From positions 28,872,501 to 28,936,500 of the forward strand of contig CP136890.1 of assembly GCA_034359265.1 (NCBI GenBank): a stretch of 64,000 nucleotides of DNA. Reading direction: 5' to 3'. The notes under the pieces are model-generated. The model did no database searches. It was not told where the DNA came from and was given only the letters and a program-made list of their open reading frames with translations. Below, piece after piece: positions 34,101-46,100 of the stretch. Positions within the stretch are counted from its first letter, which is position 1; each line of letters begins with the position of its first letter. This stretch comes from Canna indica. Taxonomy: Eukaryota > Streptophyta > Magnoliopsida > Zingiberales > Cannaceae. The translations under genes were made by a program, and so were the position numbers.

Positions 34101-37100
34101 CATGATGCTTTCCGTGTTTGCATGTTTGTTTTTTCTAATTTCATTTTTTGGATGATGAAATACTGTTGCTATGTACTTTGTGGAGCTTAGAGAATATATG
34201 AAGATTAGTTGGTAGAAATTATATTTCTTATTTTTGAGATCATGTAAGTGAACCAAATTGCACAAAATAATGAAATTGGTGATTCATAGGATCTTGTAAA
34301 GTATCCTTTCAGATGAGCAACACTGTGGTCTATAGGATGACTAGTTTTTTATATCTGGTTTCCCAATGGTACGATCATGATTTCTCAGACTAGACAAATA
34401 GATGGTTCAGAGCTACTTTGTGTTGTAATATAATAAGTGGTCAGAGATCAGAATCAATTTAACCATATAATCAGTTTCTTCTAGGATCCTATACAGGTTC
34501 TCTTAAGGATTGAATTGACTTGGCTGGTTTGTCAAATTATTTCAGGTTTCCATGAATGAATTTGCGTTCATAAGTTATTAGGTTATTTCTCATATCTAAA
34601 TGTGGATTGGGCAAGATAGGATAGCGAGAAAACAGACTGGGAGAAGCATATAAGTTATAATAAACTAAAAATTGGTTTTAATCTATTCAAGCTGCTAACA
34701 ATAAGCTTTAGTTAATGCTGTAGATTATGATTGTGTGTGATGTATCTGCCAAGACTACATGATAATTGCCATGATAATTGATATTTAGTTAATGAATGTC
34801 TTCTAGTTTTCTTCAAGAAAGTTGTCTATTAGTCTAACAGATCGTCATATATAATTTATTTGTTTCTATAATCTTGATTTGTTTCCATGTTTAGCCTATG
34901 TTTGTAATTTTTAAAATGAATATTGAGCTAGAATGGATACTTAACCACATACAAGAAGCTTTTGTTGAGACTATATCTAGTTTTTAGTATCTCCATATGC
35001 ATTTCTATCAAATTTTGCTTTTTCCAGGGGACTATCCCAATTTACTCAACCAGAGTTGCAGTGAGTGTGATTGATAATGTACTTTTAGTTCATCAAGTAG
35101 ATGCAAAAGTTGTCATACTCTATGACATTTTCCTAGATTGCCTATCACCAATATCTGCTCCACTTCCACTTCTGTTGAGGGGCACTTCAGTTAATAATAG
35201 ACAGGCTTTGCAAGTTGAGGATAATCTAACTAGTGCATACAATGCCATGATATATGGAGACAATTGGATTTTCCTTGTTCCTGACCTTATTTGTGATAGT
35301 GATAATGGTCTTCTATGGAGGATTTTCTTGGATTTAGAGGTGAGTTATTATATGCTTCTTTTTCTTTTTCTCCCAAAGATAAGTTTGGGTTTGTTGTTCA
35401 AGTGGATTTGTACTCCAGGCTATTGCTGCAAGTAGCTCTGATGTTCCATCAGTTCTGGAGTTTTTGCAACGCAGAAGATCTGATCCGAGCAAGGTAAACG
35501 TCTAGATCATCACAATGAAATACATTTTAAACCACAGTTAACTGTATGTCAAAAGGAGTTATCACGCTAACATTGACTTATTTGAATGCCATCAGATTAA
35601 GATGTTATGCCTGACAATAATACGTGCTATTATGTTGGAAAGAAGACCAATATCAATAATCACAAAGGCAATAGATGTACTTGTCATTTCTTATGCACAT
35701 TTGGTTAAAATGGATAATGTAATTCATGGAGCAGACAGAAATTCAAAGAGAAACCAAAATTCAGGCAGCCAAAGCACTACTACTTCTATTGTTGCATCTG
35801 CAGAATTTTCAGGTGAAACAATGAATCGCGGAAAATCCATCACTGGAGTAGAGAATGAATCTCAAAGGTCAACCATCAGAAATTTGGAGGATGCAAATGT
35901 TAATTATGCTGAAAAATCTAATAGTAAAGCATCATTTAATTCACTTTCTGATTTGGATGGTGATCGAAATCATGATGTCATGAGGAGCAATTCAGGCGAG
36001 TTAGTTGGTAATTCCTCATCAACTGATCTTCTATCTTCAGATGCTATGAAAGACATAAACAGAAGTACAAGTTTGCAAGACAGTTCGTATTTGAAACAAC
36101 CGTCTGTACAATCTGAAGGACTTGCCTGTAGCAGCAGCAGATCAGATGCTTGTGTTTCTAACCAGCAGGAAACTCAATTCACTAATGTTGCAATTTCACC
36201 AGATGAAATGTATGATTCTATATTTGCATCCGTTGAAGAAGAATTGGGGGGTGACCCTGCATACCTGATTGCTGTTATTATTGAGTTTCTAAGATGGTAT
36301 GCTATCCAGAATTCTGTTCAAAGAAAACTTATGTAGGGATTTCAGTTACAGTAGAGATCAGAAAAGTTGATTCTTCTACTATTTATTTTGATCACATAAC
36401 CTACTGTGGTTCTGATTTTAATAGCTTTTTTTTACAATAATGTCCTTTTGTATCAAATTGAATTTATTGAACGAAATATTCCTCCAACTTGCAGTTCTAC
36501 CAAGGAGAAACTTAGAGTTCATCCTAACATCTACAAGTTGATTATTCAAATCCTAGTACGCACCAGTAGCTACAGTGAACTTGCATTGTTTGTTACAAAC
36601 AAGGTGATAAATTTACTCTCAGGTTCCTTTAATGTTATAAGTTATTGATTTCTGGGTCTGCATGGGAAGGTTACCTGTTTTGACAACTTAAATTTGTTTC
36701 TGCCAATAAATTATGTGAGTTGTTGGAATCTGACATGGAGATTTTATAGAACATGTACAATGTTGAAGAACTATGACAAATATTCTTTAACTTATTCTTA
36801 TCCTCCTTTTTTTCTTTTAAAAAAAACTTATCCTTATCCTTGGATGTACCTAGGTTAACTGTCAATTGTATGCTGAGTTGATTCTGATTATTAGATTAAA
36901 TTGGTTGTTTATTCATCAAATGTATATCAGCTTGCAATGCAGAATCTAGAATTATCTTCTGGTTCTTTCATTCTTAGCAAGATATTCGATATACAATCAT
37001 CTCCTAGAAACACATGGACTTAGGGAGTGTTGTGTGCATTATTGTACTTAAAGTTGTTTTTTTATAGCGAAATTATTGTATATAAATTTTTGCTTGAAAG

Positions 37101-40100
37101 TTTTCAGGTGGTATATTTGTAATGTAGTAATCACATTGATATGGACTTGGAGCAGATGTAAAAGAGAATGGTGTAACATGGATGAGTTTGTAGACAAGAG
37201 GAATGTATAAATTTGATGTAAAGCCTCTTAGAACACATATGTGAACCATGGTTTTAAGTATCATATCGTACCACCCCGTACAATTGGTATTTACAATTTT
37301 TCAAGAAATTAGAATCAACACTGCAGGTATATATAAAATCTCGACCATATCGAGTGTATCATCCACTACAAATTTTATACCAGACGTGTCGAACCAATAC
37401 AATTCGGTACCGAGTGGTACACACCAATGGCTAATTTTTTAGCCGTAGGATTTTTTTGTTCTTCAACGGCTAGCGGTTTTTGGGGTCTCTTAGGTTAGGC
37501 CTATATATACCCCTCAAACCGCTCGCGAAGCCATCTTGATCCATCTACATTACTAAGCCTCTCAAACTCTCTCAATCTCTCATTTTCATTCTTAAACTTT
37601 GTCAAAATGTCGCTGAAGAGCCAAGACGACCTTGCATGGAAGCATTGTCATCGATTCGAGGAAAAAAATACTTGGCAATGCATCTATTGTATCCTTATTG
37701 CTCGCGATGGAGGTATTACTTGCTTGAAAGTTGAAACAACAGTTTACTGACATGCCAAATTCTCTAAGGCACTAGTCAAAGTTGCAAAGATCTTTAAGGA
37801 GCTTCTTGACAATAAATGAAAGCAGCGAGTTCATGATGTTGAACAACTAACCGAATTTGATGGAAGAGCTACTACGTCCAATATCAAGGTCGTGGAGATG
37901 ATGTAGGACACTGAGCTTCTAGCTAGCTTTCGTGTTTCTTTAGAGCACTTGATAGTCGAACAAGATCGACAATACTATTAGAGATCCCATTTTGAGTACA
38001 AGAGTGACACTCGTAGCATGAGCTTATGATTTGCTACAATGACAAGACCAAAGTGGTAGTATCTGAATTGGCACTACTTTTTACCACTCAAGATCCTCAA
38101 CTTGAGTGGAGCTCCAACATGAGGCTACCTAGCCAGAGAGGTGCTTGAGGCTTCTTCTCTTCCCTCAGCAGGAGGTCCTCCACAAATGTTGTTGATCATG
38201 ATCAGAGGTCATTTTCATCTCAAGCACTAAAGCACACACGTATTGATGATGCTTGGAACAAAAGTAAGAAGTGGGAATTGAGGAAGGTAATCTTCAAATG
38301 GTTCTACTTCGGTCATATTTCATCAAATGTAGCATCAAATCCTTATACCCAAGCTATATGATATTTACCATCCAAAAGTGGAGCTTGGGATTGTCCCTCC
38401 AACTCCTTATGAAATTTTCGGTCTATATTATAATGTTGAGGTCGAGAGGGTGGCTTGGCGTAACGGTAAAGTTACCCACTTGTGATCGGGAGGTCATGGG
38501 TTCGAGCCACGGAAACAACCTCTCTAGTAGGGGAAAAGACATCAACCCTCCCCACCCAAAGCCCACAAAAGTGGGTGGGTCACCCTTTCTATTTTAATGA
38601 GGTTGATGAGATTTGACAATGAACCATAGCTTCAAGAGGCAATAGGAGAAATATGGTTGTATGTTGATGTGGATGTGTGATAGTTCGATCTGGCTGACTC
38701 GATTCAACATTATCATCTTCCTCATCTACTGCACTAGAAAGGTGGTCTATCACACATGTTCATACCTCCTCATTATCATGATGGGGTTTATATCCAAGTT
38801 GATACAATGTTATTAAAAAGATTGATCCCCAAGAAATTGTCCAAATTGTCACCAATAATAGTTCGAACTTCAAAAGGGCAGGTGAGCTAATTCAAGAAGA
38901 TTTTTTCTCACATTCATTTTGGACTATTTATGCAGCATATTGCATAAATTCAATGATGAAAGACATTCAAGATTTACCAATAGTGAAGTCAATGGTGAAA
39001 GAAAGACATTCAAGATTATCATTGTTGTAGAATCATATGTAGTTTTGCCAATGGTGCATATCGAAAAAAAGCACAAATGGGTTATTCATACCAATACATC
39101 CACCATGCAAAAGAAGAAATCAAGGTGTTGAAGGTTTAGAACAAATAGAAACCCTTCATTGATATCACAAAGAGATATGGGAGTCATATGAGGTCAGACA
39201 TTAACGTTGTTGGTAATAATTTATTAACTTATTCTTATATTTTTGGAGTATTGACTTCTTATCTAATATTATTGTTTAATTACTTATAGGTTACTATTTG
39301 AATTATGCATATTAGTATCAATGTGAGATTGGTACCATTGATCAGTCACTTATTAGTTGAATGGTGATTGCAATTTATCATCGTATCTCCAAATCTTTAA
39401 GATAGATTCTTTGATGTTGATTTCATCCAAAATGAGGAACATACTATGATGGATTGGTGGAGCGTAATGGAGAATGATGCACCATTTTTGGATAAAGTAG
39501 ACGATCCACCTCCTCCTTCATTTTTGTCTAAAGCAATGGAACCATAAGAAGAAACCTAACAAGATGCACATGAGCCAAAAGATAATGGAAGTTATATATT
39601 TGAAAGGAAAATGAGCATTATTCTCTCATAGTGGGTGCATTCATAACTCTACTACACCATCGAAGAGCATTGCAAAAAGCAAAGGCAAACCATAGATCTT
39701 GATGATAGTGATGTAGTCGGTGGAGGAGAAACCTATCTTCCAACAACATTAGCACCTGAAGATCTTTGGACCAACTAGTAGTTCTTCGGCCATTGCACAT
39801 AAGATAAGACCATGGTGCAAAGAGGGATAGCACCACTTAAGTATATGAAAAGAGGGGCAAAGATAAGCTTCACTGCAAAGCACCAAAGTCATTGCATGGC
39901 TACATCATGACATGATGAATAGCTTTTAGGAGGTCAAGTCCAATGGTAGCTCCTACTCCAATGACTCTCATGCACACTATGAAATAGAGTCCACTCGAGA
40001 CTAGTCAATGGGCTTTGACTAAAGAAATTCTAATATTAATGGATATTTTGGATACAAGAACATCATCACATAGTATAAATTTCAAATGTGGGCTTCACGA

Positions 40101-43100
40101 ACCTATGACATCAATGAGAGGATCCAGGAATTGAATTTGAAGCTTAACAGTGTTTCAACCATGGTTTAAAATACCGGTACCGTACCATACTGTACCGACA
40201 CACGGTACAGACTGGTATGAAAATGCATATCGGCCGGGTTTTTTTTTTTTTTTTGGGTTAGAAATAACTCCAAGTCTCCAATAACACATAATTGATAAAG
40301 AAATGCTTAAAATCAATATTCAAATGTCAAATACATGAATACAATGTTTAAAATGCGGACGAATGACGTCCGTCGTACCCATACATATCTTGGGCTTGGG
40401 GACATACATGACTAAGGTCAACACCGCAGGTCTCTAATGCCTATATTTGAAAATTTTCCCATGGCGTAATACCTTGGTATCCATTATACCACATTTACAT
40501 TAGCGTTTCTTTGTTGGGATTCCAATAACTAGACCCTGCATCATCAGTTGAGTAGGTACTGGATACAGAGTAGGTTGATTCAGAAACCTCTTGCAAACTA
40601 CTCATATTGTAATGGTAATCTTGCAAAGCTGTCGGTCCACCTCGACGCCGACCTCTCTTCTTGTACACCTTGATCCTAGTTGATCCTCTGATTCTAGCAC
40701 AATGATCCTCATCTTGGGTGGTGTGATCGAAGTATTGCTCATTTGTCCACAGATCAACAGGTGCCGGTGTTGATGGCACAACGGTGTCTTCTCCACTAGC
40801 TCCATCATCATCATCATTATCTCCTCCGTCTTGTGTGCTGCTACTACTATGAACGGAGGGCTCATCTTCTTCGTCCACTTCTGCTTCTGCAATCGCATCC
40901 AAATGATCAATTGGTCGTTTACCTTTGGCTTTGCCTTTTGCCTTTGAAGGTGTTGCCTTCTTTTTTCCCTTTGATTGGGAAGATGGAGAGTCTGATTCGG
41001 TTTGTGAAGAATCCACGAATGCCTCCTGGCCTGCTCTGCTGCCTCCTCTGCTCTGAGTTTGAGGTGCTCTCATGCTAGAACTTCGACCAATATAAGGACC
41101 GGAGGGAATTGAACCGCTTCGGTCCATTGCTCCGGCAGCCGAAGTTGAGCCGACACTGCTTGTGCTACCGCTGCCACTGCCGCAACCATACTCGAATTGA
41201 GATCCGGGATGATACATCCGATCTCGTTCGAATGCAGCATGCTCCTATGACGCTCGGATGCCGGCTTCAAGTTCCGGATTCTCGTTGTCATCGCCACCCC
41301 GAGCCTCGTAATGGCCACCGTCGACATCTTGGGTAGCTCTTCGGTCAAACTCGGCTTGTTGAGCTGCATTCTTAAGACGCTGTTCCTTCTTGTTGTTGAG
41401 TTGCGCTTTGAACATCTTTTGAACTTCGGCCAGTACTTTGGGGCAATTGACGACGTCGCCATATCCTCCGGCCAAGTGTTGCTTCAATCGAGTGATGCCT
41501 CCACCACGTGAAATTATATCACAGTGGAGGCATTGCCAGTGATGAGCCTTCTCCAATCGATGACCGTGCTGCCATGTGGGGTCGGCTTGAGATTTTGGCG
41601 CCATTTCGACAGAATTTTGACGTGGAAATTAATAAAAAAAAGATTAGAGAGAGAGAGTTTGAGAAAGATTGAGAGTTTAGATGGGTAGAGGGGTGAGTGA
41701 GGGTGAAAGGGGTGTTTTGGGGGCTTTATATAGCCCCCAAAACAAGCCAAACCCGGCCCCAAACGGCTGGTATGACACCGGGGCGAAACCGGCCGGTATG
41801 ACACCTAATACCGCCCAGTATGGGCGGTATTGTCATGACATGCTATGTGGCCAACAGCCCGACATGGCTGTCGGCCACGGTAGCAACGACTATATAGCCG
41901 TTGCATCATACCGAGCGATATCGCATGGTACGACACTAAATCGCCCGGTATGGGCGGTATGTGATAAATACCGCCCCATACCGGGCGGTATTTACCGAGA
42001 TACCCGATATTCTCCCATACCGGGTATCTCGTATACCGGTAAGTCCAAAAATCGGTAAAAACCGGGCATACTGCTCGGTACGGTACGATTTTTTGAACCA
42101 TGGTTTCAACTTTCAACAACTCTAGATTAAGGTTTTATGAACTGGGAAATAAGATAACAAGTTCACTAGTCTTCGAGGGACTATACCTCCAAAACAAACA
42201 TAATACTTTTCAAGATAAAACTAACTCCCTATCATCAGCACCTATTTATTCAAAATAAAACCTAAACACCTCTTCATGGACACCCTTGTCTTCTCTACTT
42301 TGGGCCTACATCTCTACTTGGGCCTACGTTTATAGACAAAACATATAGGGGGTTTATCATTACTTCCGCCCAAAAGAGCCACCTTGTCCTCAAGGTGGAA
42401 AGCTGGAAATTGTCCATCAATATCATCGAATGACTCCCAAGAGCTTTCAAACTGAGGTAATTCTGTCCATTTAATTAAAACCTGCTGGGATCCATTAGGC
42501 ATAGTTCTGGCATTGAGGACGACTTCAGGTGTGAGAAGGAGCACTAGCTCATCAGATATGCAAGGAGGGAGCTTGTTAGGAGTTAGCTGAGTACCTTCAA
42601 CCTTCTTCAATTGAGAAACATGAAACACCAGATGGATAGTTGTGTACTTTGGTAGTTGTAGCTTATAGGCAATCTCTCCAATTTTCTCCATGATCTGAAA
42701 AGGCCCATAGAAATGTGGTGACAATTTCTCATTCAATCGTCTTGCCAAGCTGCATTGTTTGTAAGGCTGCAGACGCAGATAAACATAATCTCCCACAGAA
42801 AAATGCACTTCCCTGCATTTAGAATCTGCTTGTTTCATCCTGTTTGGAGCTTGAGCCAAATTATTTTTCAATCTTTCCCAACAGAATATACCCATCAATC
42901 GCTTGAAAGTTCGAAAGAACCTAGAATGTCCCCCTGTTGGTGATGCATGAAATTCCTGAAGCAATTTTGGAATGAGTACAAACCCGGAATAACCAGCCTA
43001 CCCTTATAGAACAATAACCCCTTTCGGACAGTATAATCTGGATGAGAGGCAGGTTGTAACATCAATTCTTGGATTATTGTGCTCAGCTTGGGATCATGAT

Positions 43101-46100
43101 GCAATTCATTTTCAAAACCTTCCAACTCTGTAACTTGACTTACTGAAAAAGCTGCTAACAGTGAATCTTCGTCACATCGGGAAAGGGCATCTGCCACATT
43201 GTTACTTGCCCCTTTGCCCCTGGTTTGTACTGGATCTCAACTGAAACCCAATATCTTAGAGATCCATTTTTGTTGCTCTTCACCCATGGTCCATTGTTCC
43301 AACAAGTATTTTAAACTGCGCTGATTTGATCTGTCCTGATGATGAAATGGTTTCCCAAGGGGTAATGTCGCCACTTGGTGACAGCGAAGACAATGGCCAG
43401 TAACTCTCTTTCATAAACTGATTTTAAGCGTGCTGAGGGTGAAAAAGCCTTGCTAATGAATGCAATAGGGAGCCCTTCATGCATCAAGACTGCCCTTATG
43501 CCCGAGCTCGAAGCATCCGTCTCAACAATTAACAGTTTGTCAAAATTAGGCACTGCCAACACAGGTACAGATGTCACAGCTTTCTTGAGAGCTTCAAATG
43601 CAACCCTAGACTCTTGGCTCCAGTGATAATTGTCTTTTTGTAGCAATTGAGTGAGTGGCCTTGCTATACATCTATAACCTCAAACAAACCTTCGTTAATA
43701 GCCTGTCATTCCGAGGAACCTCTTGAGTTGTTTTGCTCCTTAGGAATAGGATATTGGACCATTGAAGCAATCTTCTTTGGATCAGCTTGTACTCCTGCTC
43801 CCCTGCTCCTCTGCTCCTGAAATAATGTAGCCCAAATATTCAAGTTGGAGTTGCCCGAATAAACACTTGTTCCTGTTGATGCATAAGTTATTTTGTTGCA
43901 GCACACTAAAATCAGTTTTCAAGTGTTGGAGGTGAGTATCCATATCGGGGCTGTAGACTAGAATGTCGTCAAAGAAGACCAAAATGAACCTCCGTAAATA
44001 AGGCTTGTAGATGTTGTTCATTAGCGACTGAAATGTAGAGGGCGCATTGGACAATCCGAAAGGCATTACTAAAAACTCATAATGTCCTTCATGTGTTCGA
44101 AAAGCGTATCCCCTGCCCTTACTCTTATTTGGTGGTAACCTGATTTAAGATCCAGCTTGGAAAACACTTGAGCACCTGCCAATTCATCTAGGAGTTCATC
44201 AATTGTTGGGTTGGGAAACTTGTCGGGTATAGTAGACTTGTTTAATGCTCTATAATCCACGTACATACGTAACCCCACGTCCTCCCTGACCATTAGAAGG
44301 ACTTGAGTAGGGGCTGTTACTAGGCAAAATAATACCAGCCTCTAACATCTCCTTTATCATCTTTTCTATCTCAGTTTTTTGATAATGGGGATACCGATAT
44401 GGTCGAATATTCGGAGGTTGAGCGCCCTCCTTGAGGCGTATAGCATGATCTTCAGGTCGAGCGGGTGGTAGTTGACTTGGAGTTTCAAATAGGTCTATAT
44501 ACTCTTCCCTCGAGCTTCGACCACCTATACCTTCTCACTTTCCTCCACATCTACAAACTCCATTCAGAACCCCTCCTTTACTTCTGAAAAAGCCTTGGTT
44601 AATTGTTTGAGAGTGACCAAGGTTCTGCACAAAGCCGTATCTCCAGTTAACACAACCGGCCTTCCCTCCTGAAAGTATTCTAATGTCAAACTTTTAAAAT
44701 TGGCTCTCATATCTCCCAATTTTTCAAGCCATTCAATTCCCAGAATGAGGTCACCCCCCTTTAATTCAAATGGATAGAAGTCTTCTACAATTTCAGCCCC
44801 TTGCATCAGTTTGAGTTGGCGGCAAACATCCGTTCTTCTCACTCTATGTCTATCGCCAACTTGAACCACAAAACTCCTCATTTCATCAACAATCAATTTC
44901 AGTTCAGCCACCACACTATCAGAAACAAAATTGTGAGAAGCACCAAAGTCTATCAGAATCGTCACCTCTCGGTTATCGAACTCCCCTTTTAATTTCATAG
45001 TCCTCTTGGTGGTAATTCCTACCATTGATAGCGAGGAAAGTTTAGTTTCTATCATTTCCTCCCCAACCGAATCATTTAAGACCTCTACTTTGAAGTTTTC
45101 AAATTCGGTTTCCTCAATCCCTTTTGCAATGTCAAACTCTTCTTCGGGTGCCATTAGTAGGATGTTGAGGCTACGAATTTGCAGTGGTGACCCGGGCTCA
45201 ACTTCTCTCCACATCTGAAGCAAAGCCCTTTTTCACGCCTTCTTTGTTCTTCTGGAGACAACCTCCGATATCCTCCTCCTTGCCGTGGGATTGGTGGCTT
45301 AGGAGGTTGAATCTTTTGATGCTCAACAGTATGACTACAGCTTAGGGATGGTTGGCCACTACTACTGGACTTGGTCCATGATTAAAGCGTGAACTCAGCC
45401 CGAAGGTACTCGTGGAAGGTCCAAAAGACCCCACTGATTGTGATAGGAGGACATTTTTTTCCTCAATTCTTTGGGCCAACATCATGAGTGTCTCTAAGTC
45501 TTCATAAATGCATAATTGAAGCTCTGCCTTGATATCCCCTCTAAGGCCATTAATGAAAACTCCAATTAAACAACCCTCCTCCACATGGCGAAGAGGTGAT
45601 GATAACAACTCAAAATTGGCTCGATACTCTGCAATAGAACCTTGTCTTAAAGCCATCAATGTCTCATACACATTCCCTTCGCCAGGAGCCTTGAACCTTC
45701 GAACCTTCGAACAACAGCCTTTTCGAAATCAGTCCAACTTAAATTGGGATTCCTTCCTTCAAACCATTGAAACCAGTTTAATGCCTCATCTTCCAAACAT
45801 ACTGCCACAACATTCATTCTCCTCATTTTTAATGTGGTTGTAGCGAAAGTACCTTTCAATACGGAACAACCACCCATAAGGGTCTTTGCCCGTAAAGATT
45901 GGTATCTCCAGCTTTCGAATATGCCTCTCAGCATATAAAGTTTGCCCTTGCACTTCCTCAGTTTCACACTCTCCTTTTCGTTTCATTTTCCTACTGCCTT
46001 CTCCAAGAGAAAGTTCAGTAGCCCCTTCTGCGATTGTTACTTCTGGTGCTTTGAGTTTTTGCTCCATTAAAGTATCTCGTTCCTCCCTTCTCCGCATCAT

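Larger units (their letters stand above)
40115..42359 (-). repeat. 3' LTR of the intron-9 Gypsy element (with hAT insert)
   Basis: The LTR ends TGAGAGGATCC (left) and TTTATCA (right) match the 283-bp LTR at 46962-47244 once the hAT element and its duplication are removed. Primer-site and purine-tract positions put it downstream of pol on the minus strand. Confidence 0.9.

Noticed and set aside
35315..35497. Open frame crossing the 79-nt intron between RMC1 exons 6 and 7.
   Set aside because: It is a different frame reading through a clear GTGAGT donor and CCAG acceptor; splicing gives the conserved product.
38450..38520. tRNA-like promoter boxes.
   Set aside because: The body does not form a cloverleaf with an anticodon arm; the flanking duplications and tail show a SINE, not a tRNA gene.
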